Of a stretch of DNA of 64,000 nt, positions 7,871 to 15,750 are shown in pieces (within the stretch, counting starts at the first letter, position 1; the number at the start of each line of letters is the position of its first letter). The notes under the pieces were generated by a model. That model was given only the letters and a program-made list of their open reading frames with translations, was not told where the DNA came from and did no database searches. The stretch covers positions 1-64,000 of the forward strand of contig JAOUHG010000012.1 in NCBI GenBank assembly GCA_029865265.1, written 5' to 3'. The translations under genes and the position numbers were made by a program. The stretch is from Candidatus Krumholzibacteriia bacterium. GTDB lineage: Bacteria; Krumholzibacteriota; Krumholzibacteriia; WVZY01; JAKEHA01.

Positions 7871-8224
7871 ATGACACACGCAGAACGACGTGCAGCCTCG
7901 CGGGTCAACGCCAGGCTCGCGATGGAGATCACGCTCGGGGATGGCCGCGCGAAAGCGGAGAGCCTGAACGTGAGTGCCAACGGGGTGTACTTCGCGTCCA
8001 GCAGGTTCATCGCGCCGCTGACCCGGCTGCGCATCACCCTCGAACTCCCCAACGAGTCGGGGGGCAAGGCGCGCGTGGCCTGTGACGGGGTCGTGGTGCG
8101 GACCGAGCCGGAGGCGGAACTCGCCGGCACCGGCGAGTACGAGGTTGCCTGCTACTTCACCGAGATCTCCGAGCCCGACAAGTCGCGCCTGGAGAAGTAC
8201 ATTCTGGCGCATGTGCCGTTCTAG
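7871..8224 (+). CDS. PilZ-domain protein (cyclic-di-GMP receptor)
   Basis: A 117-residue single-domain PilZ protein. The N-terminal arginine motif (AERRAASR) and the 'N-x-S-x-x-G' motif (LNVSANGVYF) are the two elements that wrap around cyclic di-GMP, so binding is likely. Small PilZ proteins usually act on a partner such as a motility or secretion factor; none is encoded next door. AGGAGGT at 7854-7860 fixes the ATG at 7871 rather than upstream starts. A GGDEF protein (17864) and the truncated multi-GAF protein at the window end could supply the ligand. The gene ends at a strong terminator. Confidence 0.9.
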   Translation: MTHAERRAASRVNARLAMEITLGDGRAKAESLNVSANGVYFASSRFIAPLTRLRITLELPNESGGKARVACDGVVVRTEPEAELAGTGEYEVACYFTEISEPDKSRLEKYILAHVPF

Positions 8225-8249
8225 CGCTTGCCCGCGCAGACGATTGATC

Positions 8250-8288
8250 GGCGGCCGCCCCGCGGGGCGGCCGCCCTTTTTTTTGTTT
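8250..8288 (+). terminator. Strong intrinsic terminator after the PilZ gene
   Basis: A 12-bp perfect GC stem (GGCGGCCGCCCC/GGGGCGGCCGCC, 8250-8275) is followed by an eight-base T run and GTTTG. It is the clearest terminator in the window. Confidence 0.9.
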
Positions 8289-8353
8289 GCCGGATTTTCG
8301 GGGGGTGTGGTAAGCATCTTTCCACCGTGGCCGGAGCGGCCCCGTAACTAATT

Positions 8354-10084
8354 GTGAAACGTAGAATTCCGAAATCAGCCCCGGCCCCGGCCGGGCGCGC
8401 TCGCACCCGCGGAGCCGCCCCCGGCGGGGCATCCGCGGCCCAGGCCGCGCGTGCCGTGCCCGATCCCGGGTCGGAGCGCGAGCGCCTGCAACACGTGGCG
8501 GCACAGCTCAAGACGCTCTACCACATGGGGCGCGACCTCGGGGAGGACGAGAACTGGAGCGACTCACTCGACCGCTTCCTGATGGCGCTGGTGAGTTTCC
8601 TGCGCGCGGAAGGAGCGGCGTTGTTGCTGTTAAGCGACCGGGAGCGGTCGCTCGCCGCGCGGGCCCGCTTCCACCTGGACGACGAACTGCTCGTGCCGGC
8701 CATCGCGACCATCCGCGACGCCTGGCAGCGCCACACCCGCAGTGCCGAGATCCACAGCCTGGAGAGCTACTCGTCGGCGCGCGCCACCTCGTGCCTGGAG
8801 CGCAGCCAGCCCTGGCGGGTCACGCTGATCCCGCTGCGGCACCGCGGGCGCTCCCTGGGGTTTCTGCTGCTGGACAAGGTGTATCGGGGCGCCGCGGCAT
8901 TTCAGGACGACTATCACTTTCTAAGCGCACTGCAAACGATCTTCGCGGAGGAGATCGCCAACGCGTCCTACATCAGTGAACTGCGCCAGTTGAGCCGCTT
9001 CAACAACAAGGTGCTCGACAACATCCGCAGCGGGGTGGTGACCACCGACCTCGAGGGCAACATCCGCTACGTGAACGCGCTCGCCGGCCAGATGTGCCCG
9101 CGGGTACGACGGGCCGGCATGCAGCCGGCGGTGCACTTCGACGAGTTGTTCCGCCTGCCCATGCAGGAGAGCCTGTTTCGCAGGTTCCTGGATGCGGGTG
9201 AAGACGCGGACGTGCTCGAGGTGGAATGTCACGCCGGCGCGGACGCCATCATCCCCGTGCGCCTGCGCCTGACGCGCATGCACGACGACCTGCTCAATGG
9301 CACCGTGGTGGTTGCCATCTTCGACGACCTCTCCGAACACAAGCGCATGGAAGAAGCGATCCGCCGCAACGACCGACTGCGCTCGCTGGGGCAGCTTTCG
9401 GCCAGCGTCGCCCACGAAATCCGTAACCCGCTCGCGGGCATTGCCACCACCGCCGAGGTGCTGGGCGAGAAGCTGCGCGGCGACGAGAGCACGACACCTT
9501 ATATACACAACATGCTCGACGAGATCAGCCGGCTGGACGGGATCGTTCGGAACCTGCTTGCATTCGCGCGGCCTCCGCGGCCGCAACTGGCGCCGTGCGA
9601 TGCGCGCGAACTGATCGATCGCGTGTTCGGCATGGTGGCCGAGCAGGCGTCCGCGCGTTCGGTGCAGATCTCCGCCGCTGGTGCGGGTCCCGACCGCCCC
9701 TGTCACGCCGACCCGGCCCAGCTCACCCAGGTGCTGCTCAACCTTGCGCTCAACGCGGTGCAGGCGTGCGGCGAGGGCGACCGGGTCACGCTGGACGCGT
9801 GCTTGCTCCGCGACGAGGGCGGCGAGTGGATCGAGTTTTCCGTGGTGGACACCGGGCCGGGCGTGCCGCAGGCGGTGCGCGGTTCGTTGTTCGAGCCCTT
9901 CGTGACCACCAAGGCGCAGGGGACCGGACTGGGGCTGGCGATATGCCGGCAGATCGTGGGCGACCACCGGGGCAGTATCGCGTGTGAGTTTCTCGACCGG
10001 GGGACGCGCTTTGCGGTGCGCGTGCCCGCGTGGAAGGATTCCGCGGCGCGGGCGCGAGCGGCGCAGCCGTCGCACGTGCAGTAG
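8354..10084 (+). CDS. GAF-PAS sensor histidine kinase (NtrB-like)
   Basis: A 576-residue soluble kinase without membrane segments. A basic, disordered N terminus (to about 35) precedes a GAF domain (about 65-205), a PAS domain (about 215-330, 'VLDNIRSGVVTTDLEGN'), a HisKA dimer domain with phospho-acceptor His354 in 'SVAHEIRNPLAG', and an HATPase domain with N box ('LNLALNAVQA'), 'VDTGPGVP' and 'GTGLGLAICR'. All catalytic motifs are intact. It starts with GTG, and no strong ribosome site is seen. The sigma54 response regulator 12 bases downstream is its obvious partner. The signal read by the GAF domain is unknown. Confidence 0.9.
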   Translation: MKRRIPKSAPAPAGRARTRGAAPGGASAAQAARAVPDPGSERERLQHVAAQLKTLYHMGRDLGEDENWSDSLDRFLMALVSFLRAEGAALLLLSDRERSLAARARFHLDDELLVPAIATIRDAWQRHTRSAEIHSLESYSSARATSCLERSQPWRVTLIPLRHRGRSLGFLLLDKVYRGAAAFQDDYHFLSALQTIFAEEIANASYISELRQLSRFNNKVLDNIRSGVVTTDLEGNIRYVNALAGQMCPRVRRAGMQPAVHFDELFRLPMQESLFRRFLDAGEDADVLEVECHAGADAIIPVRLRLTRMHDDLLNGTVVVAIFDDLSEHKRMEEAIRRNDRLRSLGQLSASVAHEIRNPLAGIATTAEVLGEKLRGDESTTPYIHNMLDEISRLDGIVRNLLAFARPPRPQLAPCDARELIDRVFGMVAEQASARSVQISAAGAGPDRPCHADPAQLTQVLLNLALNAVQACGEGDRVTLDACLLRDEGGEWIEFSVVDTGPGVPQAVRGSLFEPFVTTKAQGTGLGLAICRQIVGDHRGSIACEFLDRGTRFAVRVPAWKDSAARARAAQPSHVQ

Positions 10085-10096
10085 AGAGGAGAGGAA

Positions 10097-11500
10097 ATGC
10101 CGAAGACGATTCTCATCATCGACGACGAGAAGACCATCCGCTGGTCGCTGGGCGAGGCGTTGTCCACGACCGGCTACGACACCATCGAGGCCGACACCGC
10201 CTCGGGGGGAATTGCGAAGTTCCGCGAGGCGTCACCCGACCTGGTCCTGCTGGATATGAAGCTGCCGGATGGCTCGGGACTCGACGTGTTGAAGACGCTC
10301 AAGGCGGAGGATCCCGCGGTGCCGGTAATCATGATGACGGCCTACGCGGAGGTGGAGACGGCGGTGGAGGCGATGAAGAGCGGCGCCTACGATTTCGTGG
10401 CCAAGCCCTATGCGGCGGAGAAGCTGCGCGTGACCATTGCCAACGCGCTGGAAACGGATCGCCTCAAGAGCGAGATCGCGTACCTGCGCTCCAGTTCGAC
10501 GGGCACCTCGTTCTTCAAGCAGTTCATCGGGCGCAGCCCCGCCATGACCGAGATATTCGACAAGATCCGCAAGATCGGACAGAGCAAGGCCAACACCATC
10601 CTCATCACCGGCGAGAGCGGGTCGGGCAAGGAACTGGTGGCCCGCGCCATCCACGCGTGCAGTCACGACGAGCCGCGCGCCTTCATGGAGATAAACTGCG
10701 CGTCGGTTCCGGAGACGCTGCTGGAGAGCGAACTCTTCGGCTATGAAAAGGGTGCATTCACCGACGCCAAGACGCGTAAGAAAGGCCTGGTGGAGCTGGC
10801 CGAGGGTGGAACGCTGTTCCTGGATGAAATCGGCGAGATGGGTATCACCCTGCAGTCGCGCCTGCTGCGCGTGCTGGAGAACAAGACCTTCCGCCGCGTG
10901 GGCGGGGTGAAGGACATGACGGTGAATACGCGCATCATCTCGGCGACCAACCGGGACCTGCAGGAGGCCATCAAGGACAAGCTCTTCCGTGAGGATCTCT
11001 ACTATCGCCTCAAGGTGATTCCGTTGCACATCCCGTCGCTGCGCGAGCGCCGCGAGGACATTCCGCTGCTCGTGAACCACTTCATCGAGCGCTTCAACCG
11101 CGAGCTGGGCAAGCAGGTCGCCCCGGCGGGCCCCGACGTCATGGGGCTGCTGGTGGCCTACGAATGGCCGGGGAACGTGCGCGAGTTGCGCAACGTGATC
11201 GAGCGCGCCATGCTGTTGGAGGCCCAGGACGCGTTGCTGACCTCTCACCTGCCGCCGGAGATCCGCGGCAAGGCGGGCGGGGAAATTCCGTCGGTGCGTT
11301 CCTCGGCGAGCATCGCCGAGGCGTTCTTCCCGATGACGCTGCGTGACGTGGAGCGCATCCAGATCGAGCGGACCCTGGAGCAGACCAACGGCAACAAGTC
11401 GCGCGCGGCGGCCATCCTGGGCATCTCGCGCCAGACCTTGCGCGAGAAGCTCAAGTCGTTCAACGGTGGTGAGCTCCCCGGCCCGGGCCCCGCGGCCTAG
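10097..11500 (+). CDS. NtrC-family sigma54-dependent response regulator
   Basis: A 467-residue regulator with three domains. The receiver (1-120) has acidic pair Asp9/Asp10, phospho-acceptor Asp53 in 'LVLLDMKLPDG' and lysine in 'VAKPY'. The AAA+ domain (about 145-380) has Walker A 'GESGSGKE' and Walker B 'GGTLFLDEIGEM'. A C-terminal Fis-type helix-turn-helix ends the chain ('NKSRAAAILGISRQTLREKL'). The sigma54-contacting loop reads GAFTDA instead of the canonical GAFTGA, a variant seen in some relatives. A strong GAGGAGAGGAA site precedes the ATG. It pairs with the kinase just upstream; promoter targets are unknown. Confidence 0.92.
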   Translation: MPKTILIIDDEKTIRWSLGEALSTTGYDTIEADTASGGIAKFREASPDLVLLDMKLPDGSGLDVLKTLKAEDPAVPVIMMTAYAEVETAVEAMKSGAYDFVAKPYAAEKLRVTIANALETDRLKSEIAYLRSSSTGTSFFKQFIGRSPAMTEIFDKIRKIGQSKANTILITGESGSGKELVARAIHACSHDEPRAFMEINCASVPETLLESELFGYEKGAFTDAKTRKKGLVELAEGGTLFLDEIGEMGITLQSRLLRVLENKTFRRVGGVKDMTVNTRIISATNRDLQEAIKDKLFREDLYYRLKVIPLHIPSLRERREDIPLLVNHFIERFNRELGKQVAPAGPDVMGLLVAYEWPGNVRELRNVIERAMLLEAQDALLTSHLPPEIRGKAGGEIPSVRSSASIAEAFFPMTLRDVERIQIERTLEQTNGNKSRAAAILGISRQTLREKLKSFNGGELPGPGPAA

Positions 11501-11531
11501 GTGGTCAGAATCTTCCCGTTCGGTTCCCACC

Positions 11532-11580
11532 GGGGGCCGGGAGGCGGCCATATGTGCCGCGTTCCGGCCCCCGTGTCTTT
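11532..11580 (+). terminator. Terminator of the kinase-regulator operon
   Basis: GGGGGCCGG (11532-11540) pairs with CCGGCCCCC (11564-11572), with an inner GCGGC/GCCGC stem, followed by GTGTCTTTCC. It separates the first two-component pair from the following three genes. Confidence 0.65.
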
Positions 11581-11675
11581 CCCCGCCTGACAGTGTAACA
11601 AACGCAATAACAATCGGTTAGGAGATGCGATGGCTCCGGCCGCTCCCGCGGCACGTGGATTGCCGGGTGGGAGGC

Positions 11676-12476
11676 ATGAACCCGTCCCGTCCCGATCACA
11701 CCCCGGCGTCCACGGAGGCCACCGCTCGCCTGAGCGCGCTGCTGCGCTCCCGTCTGAACGCGATGGGCGTCGTGACGGCGCCGGAACCCAGCGCCGCCGA
11801 CGTGCGCCGCGTGCGCGACGCCGACGCGTTGCTCGCGCAGTTCGTGCGCGCGTCGCGGCATACCTCGGGCACGGTGCGGGCCTTCTCATCGTTGATCGCG
11901 GATGCACACGAGGATGACGGCAACACAATGCACTGGCTGTCCCGCGTGGAGCGGGCGGCCGCGGAGCTCGACGTGTTCAGCGCGCGCCTCTGCGCACTGC
12001 GCCTGAACGACCACGAACGACCGGTATCGGCGCGATGGAGCGACGTGTTCTCGCGCGTGGCGGCGCGCTGCAGCCATATCGCGCCGTGCACCATCGAGGC
12101 CATCGACCGGTCGCGGGCGCCGTTCACCCAGCGCGGCGAACTGCTGGGGCGCATGATCTTTCAACTGGTGCGCAACGCCATGGAAGCGTCGCCACGCGGC
12201 GGCATGGTGCGCGTGCGCGTGGACGAATTCCGCCGGGATGCGCTGCGTCAGTTCCACGTTCGCGTGAGTGATGAGGGGCCGGGTCTGGACCCGGCGGTGG
12301 CGGCATCGGCATGGGAACCCTATGTGACGACGCGCCGCGGGCACGCTGGCCTGGGCCTGGCGTTCGTGGCCGCGGCGGCACCGGTGGTGGGTGCGGCGGT
12401 AGGAATGCGCCGGGAAGCGAGTCGAACCACGGTGCACATGATGGTTGGAGAAGAAGGAGGTCTGCAATGGGAGTAA
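11676..12476 (+). CDS. Histidine-kinase-like ATPase with an altered H box
   Basis: A 266-residue protein without sensor domains. A helical hairpin (about 35-110) looks like a HisKA-type dimer domain, but the H-box region reads 'RHTSGTVRAF', keeping a His while lacking the E-x-x-N-P that normally follows. The C-terminal HATPase domain is intact, with N box 'LVRNAMEAS', 'SDEGPGLDP' and 'GHAGLGLAFV', so ATP binding is expected. Whether it autophosphorylates is open. The start is uncertain: the ATG at 11676 (GGAGG one base upstream) and the ATG at 11625 (AGGAG directly adjacent) both have tight spacing. Its last 10 bases overlap the next gene, implying coupled translation and partnership. Confidence 0.7.
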   Translation: MNPSRPDHTPASTEATARLSALLRSRLNAMGVVTAPEPSAADVRRVRDADALLAQFVRASRHTSGTVRAFSSLIADAHEDDGNTMHWLSRVERAAAELDVFSARLCALRLNDHERPVSARWSDVFSRVAARCSHIAPCTIEAIDRSRAPFTQRGELLGRMIFQLVRNAMEASPRGGMVRVRVDEFRRDALRQFHVRVSDEGPGLDPAVAASAWEPYVTTRRGHAGLGLAFVAAAAPVVGAAVGMRREASRTTVHMMVGEEGGLQWE

Positions 12477-13039
12477 TTTCAATTGGCGTCGACATACCGG
12501 CGCGTATCGGAGAGATCGAAGTCGTCAGCGTTATTACCGGCACCGAAGCCATGGCCAACCTTGCGCACGCGGCGTGCGAAGCGGTGGTCATCGGGCCGCG
12601 CGTGCCAGACATGCAGGTGAGCGCGATCGTGGACGAGATCGTGCGCCGCTACCCGCGTGTGCCGGTCATCCTGGTGGCGGATGCGCCGCGCCCGGGCGTC
12701 TGGGAACACGTTCCGTTTGCCGGCGAGCGTCTCATTTCTGCGATCGTGCGTGCCGTCGAAGTCGGACTGCTACGACGCATTGCCGCGGAATCCCGCGACG
12801 CGTTGCCGGTTGCGCCGTCGGCGCTTTCCGGCGGGGGCAACGAGGTTGAGCAGGCTTTCCGCAAGGGCACCATCCGCGAGATGGAGCGCCTCATGATCTT
12901 CGCGCGCCTCGACCGGCTCGACCAGAATCGCACCCGCTCCGCAGCCTCGCTGGACATCAGCGTGCGCACGTTACGCAACAAGCTGCGCGAGTACCGGGAG
13001 TCCGGACTGCTGGCGGCACCGTCGCCCGAGCAGGTCTGA
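12467..13039 (+). CDS. Pseudo-receiver protein with Fis-type HTH
   Basis: A 190-residue protein. The N-terminal 110 residues follow the receiver-domain pattern ('AVVIGPRVPDMQVSAIVDEI', 'RYPRVPVILVAD'), but the phospho-acceptor position holds Gly43 in place of Asp, the acidic pair is missing and the conserved lysine is gone, so it cannot be phosphorylated in the usual way. The C-terminal part (about 135-185) is a Fis-family helix-turn-helix ('RTRSAASLDISVRTLRNKL'). There is no AAA+ domain. AAGGAGG at 12454-12460 with 6-base spacing fixes the ATG at 12467. It is translationally coupled to the ATPase upstream. Likely a phosphorylation-independent DNA-binding regulator. Confidence 0.75.
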   Translation: MGVISIGVDIPARIGEIEVVSVITGTEAMANLAHAACEAVVIGPRVPDMQVSAIVDEIVRRYPRVPVILVADAPRPGVWEHVPFAGERLISAIVRAVEVGLLRRIAAESRDALPVAPSALSGGGNEVEQAFRKGTIREMERLMIFARLDRLDQNRTRSAASLDISVRTLRNKLREYRESGLLAAPSPEQV

Positions 13040-13065
13040 GCGGGCGCCGCGCGGGGCGATCCGGA

Positions 13066-13094
13066 TTGACAGAGTGGCAGGAGGGAGATAGGTT
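13066..13094 (+). promoter_or_regulatory. Promoter of the second sigma54 activator
   Basis: TTGACA at 13066-13071 and TAGGTT at 13089-13094 are 17 bases apart, predicting a start near 13101, about 13 bases before the TTG start codon. Confidence 0.5.
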
Positions 13095-13113
13095 TACTCA
13101 CGGGTGAAACCGA

Positions 13114-14592
13114 TTGAGTTCACAGCAAGTAACCTTCCTGGTGCTCAGCACCGATGCGACAATCCGCCAGTCTCTGGATCGCCTGTTTCCGCGTGAGGGC
13201 TGGAGGCTCCAGACACTGGAGACGCCGGGCGACCTGGTGGATGCGCTCGGCGACTCCACCGCGGCAGTGCTGATCGACGAGTTCCTCGAGCCCGCATACC
13301 TGTCGCTCATCCGGCGCTGCCGCCGGGCCGTACCCGGCCTGGACGCGACCGTCGTGGGCGGGCCCAAGTCCGAGAGCGTCCGGCGCGGTGAGCGCGCGGA
13401 CGGTGTCGACCACTACATCGAGCGCCCGCTGGAGGCGGCGCCGTTGCGCGCGTCTCTCGACCACCGGCTCGCGCTGGTGGGCGTGAAGGCGGGTGTCGGG
13501 CTGGTGGGGCGATCTCCCGCGCTGGAGGAACTGCTCGAATCGCTGCTGCTGGTGGCACCCACCGAGGTGCCGATTCTGATCCAGGGTGAAAGCGGCACCG
13601 GCAAAGACCTGGTGGCGCGCGCCGTCCACCAGTTGAGCCGACGCCGCGATCAGCCCTTCGAGGCCATCAACTGCGGGTCGCTGGCCGAGGGTGTCCTGGA
13701 AAGCGAGTTGTTCGGACACGAACGCGGTGCGTTCACCGGGGCGGTGTCGCGCCGCGCAGGGATGTTCGAACGCGCCAATGCAGGCACCATCTTCCTCGAC
13801 GAGGTGGGCGAGATGAGCGCGAACATGCAGGTGCGCCTGCTGCGCGTGCTCGAGACCGGCGAGGTGTTGCGCGTGGGCGGCGCCGCGGGACTGACCGTGG
13901 ACGTCCGCGTGGTGGCCGCGACCAACCGCAACCTGGGGGAGTTGGTGCGCGCCGGCACGTTCCGCCAGGACCTCTACTACCGCCTCAAGGGCGTCACCCT
14001 CTATCTCCCGCCGTTGCGTGAGCGGCGCGATGACATTCCCGTTCTGGTGCAGCACTTCATCCGCCTGGCCAACCGGGCCAACCGCAAGAGCGTGCGCGGC
14101 ATCGAGGCGGACGCGCTGCAACGCCTGCAGGAGTACAGCTGGCCCGGGAACATCCGCGAGTTGAGAAACCTGGTGGAAACGCTCGTCGTCTTGACGCCGG
14201 AACCGCGAATTGCCCGTGCGCTGGTGGATGCGCACATCGGGGATGCGGGGCAGTCGCCGCCGGGGCCGTTCCTGCCCGTTCCGGTGGGGCGCAGCCGCGA
14301 GGACACCGAGCGCGAGGTGATGTACGGCCTGATTCTCGCCCTGCACCGGGACGTGCGCGAGATCCTTCGCCACCTTCGCGAGGAGCCGGCGGGGACCGCC
14401 GGGGGGTGGAACGACATGCGGGAGGTGCCGGCATCCGAGGACGGGGCCCACCTGAGCCTTTCCACCATGGAGCGCGTCGCCATCAAGGAGGCGCTCAACC
14501 GCGCCGGGGGCAACCGGCGCAAGGCTGCCCAGGCCCTCGGGATCTCCGAGCGGACCCTGTACCGCAAGATCCGGGAGTTCGGTCTGTCGTGA
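13114..14592 (+). CDS. Sigma54-dependent activator with degenerate receiver
   Basis: A 492-residue regulator. The N-terminal receiver-like domain keeps the phospho-acceptor equivalent (Asp55 in 'AVLIDEF') but has lost the acidic pair ('LVLSTDA') and carries Arg for the conserved Lys ('YIERPLE'), so phosphorylation is doubtful. The AAA+ domain is complete: Walker A 'GESGTGKD', a canonical GAFTGA loop, Walker B 'GTIFLDEVGEM' and the 'ATNRNL' sensor. The C-terminal Fis-type helix-turn-helix is 'NRRKAAQALGISERTLYRKI'. The TTG start at 13114 is the only upstream choice and has a weak ribosome site. It may answer to the neighbouring ATPase/pseudo-receiver pair. Confidence 0.85.
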   Translation: MSSQQVTFLVLSTDATIRQSLDRLFPREGWRLQTLETPGDLVDALGDSTAAVLIDEFLEPAYLSLIRRCRRAVPGLDATVVGGPKSESVRRGERADGVDHYIERPLEAAPLRASLDHRLALVGVKAGVGLVGRSPALEELLESLLLVAPTEVPILIQGESGTGKDLVARAVHQLSRRRDQPFEAINCGSLAEGVLESELFGHERGAFTGAVSRRAGMFERANAGTIFLDEVGEMSANMQVRLLRVLETGEVLRVGGAAGLTVDVRVVAATNRNLGELVRAGTFRQDLYYRLKGVTLYLPPLRERRDDIPVLVQHFIRLANRANRKSVRGIEADALQRLQEYSWPGNIRELRNLVETLVVLTPEPRIARALVDAHIGDAGQSPPGPFLPVPVGRSREDTEREVMYGLILALHRDVREILRHLREEPAGTAGGWNDMREVPASEDGAHLSLSTMERVAIKEALNRAGGNRRKAAQALGISERTLYRKIREFGLS

Positions 14593-14607
14593 CCCGCAAA
14601 TCGGCCT

Positions 14608-14636
14608 TTGTGGGGAGTGGCGCCACGGGTTATACT
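14608..14636 (+). promoter_or_regulatory. Promoter of the PorV-like gene
   Basis: TTGTGG at 14608-14613 and TATACT at 14631-14636 are separated by 17 bases. The leader to the ATG at 14724 would be about 80 bases. Confidence 0.6.
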
Positions 14637-14723
14637 CTTCCGGAGCCCCTCCCCTGGTTGTTTATCCCGATCTGAATGACTGATTTGTATTCTTCACCAC
14701 CCCGATCCGGTCTGAGGGCAACC

Positions 14724-15743
14724 ATGCGTTTTGTATCCGCCGCCGTCCTATCCGTCGTGTTGATGGCTTCCACCGCCCACGCCACCAAGCTGGCAGGCGA
14801 GTTCATGGCCCCCGGCGGGGGAGCCCGCGCCCTCGGGATGGGTGGGGCGTTTGCCGCCGTGGCCGCGGACGCGTCCACCGTCTACTGGAACCCAGCCGGG
14901 ATCGCCGGCATCCAGAAGCGCCAGGCGCTGGCCATGCACGCCGAGCAGTTCGGCGACCTGGTGAATTACAACTTCGCCTCCTACGTGCAGCCCTCGGGGC
15001 TGATGGACGAGGCCCGCAAGCCGGCCTTCGGCTTTGCGCTCATCCACCTGGGCGATCCCGACCAGATCCTCACCAGCCAGCTGGTGCACAACGACCTCAA
15101 CGGAGACGGGCAGATCGACCCGGGTGAACTGGTCGACGAGAACGGCATTCCCTTCGACGAGGCGACGCTGCCGCGGGAGTCAAACAACAGCTTTGCGGGA
15201 TTCGCCACCTTCGCCATCGAGACCGGAGCCGGTGCGGTGGGCGGGTCGCTGAAGATCATCTACCAGGACATGATCGCGGGCGAGTCCAGCATGGGAATCG
15301 GCATCGACCTGGGTTACCTCAAACGCGACTTCCTCACGCGCAACCTTTCGCTGGGTGCGAAGCTGCAGGACGCGACCGGCACCTACATCAGCTGGAGCAC
15401 CGGCACCAACGAGTTCATCATTCCCGCCCTGAAGGTGGGGAGCGCATACAAGATCGAGTCGGAGGAGCTCAACGGAGCGCTGCTGCTCGCAGTGGATGCC
15501 GACGTGTTCTTCGACAACCGCCAGGCAGCGTCACAATTCTGGGTGGAGACGATGAGCACCGACGTGCACGTCGGTGCGGAGCTCAGTTTCCAGGAGAGAG
15601 TGATGATCCGGGGCGGACTGGACGCCAACAATTACACCGCCGGCGCCGGAATCTACTTCAGTGTGATCGGTCTGGACTACGCCTACCTGCACCACGACGC
15701 CTTCGAGGCCACGCACCGCGTTTCGGTGCTGGCCAACTTCTGA
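14724..15743 (+). CDS. PorV/PorQ-family outer-membrane beta-barrel protein
   Basis: A 339-residue exported protein. The signal peptide (MRFVSAAVLSVVLMASTAHA) is followed at once by the family signature: a 'GEFMAPGGGARALGMGGAF' stretch and 'DASTVYWNPAGIAG', typical of PorV/PorQ and FadL-like 14-strand barrels. The remainder alternates in beta-strand pattern and ends in an aromatic-rich strand with terminal Phe, as expected for BAM-dependent insertion. In Bacteroidetes PorV and PorQ serve type IX secretion; no other type IX genes lie here, so the cargo or function is unknown. The ATG at 14724 has GAGGG at 14714-14718. It converges with the MltD gene seven bases away. Confidence 0.85.
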   Translation: MRFVSAAVLSVVLMASTAHATKLAGEFMAPGGGARALGMGGAFAAVAADASTVYWNPAGIAGIQKRQALAMHAEQFGDLVNYNFASYVQPSGLMDEARKPAFGFALIHLGDPDQILTSQLVHNDLNGDGQIDPGELVDENGIPFDEATLPRESNNSFAGFATFAIETGAGAVGGSLKIIYQDMIAGESSMGIGIDLGYLKRDFLTRNLSLGAKLQDATGTYISWSTGTNEFIIPALKVGSAYKIESEELNGALLLAVDADVFFDNRQAASQFWVETMSTDVHVGAELSFQERVMIRGGLDANNYTAGAGIYFSVIGLDYAYLHHDAFEATHRVSVLANF

Positions 15744-15750
15744 TCCTGCG

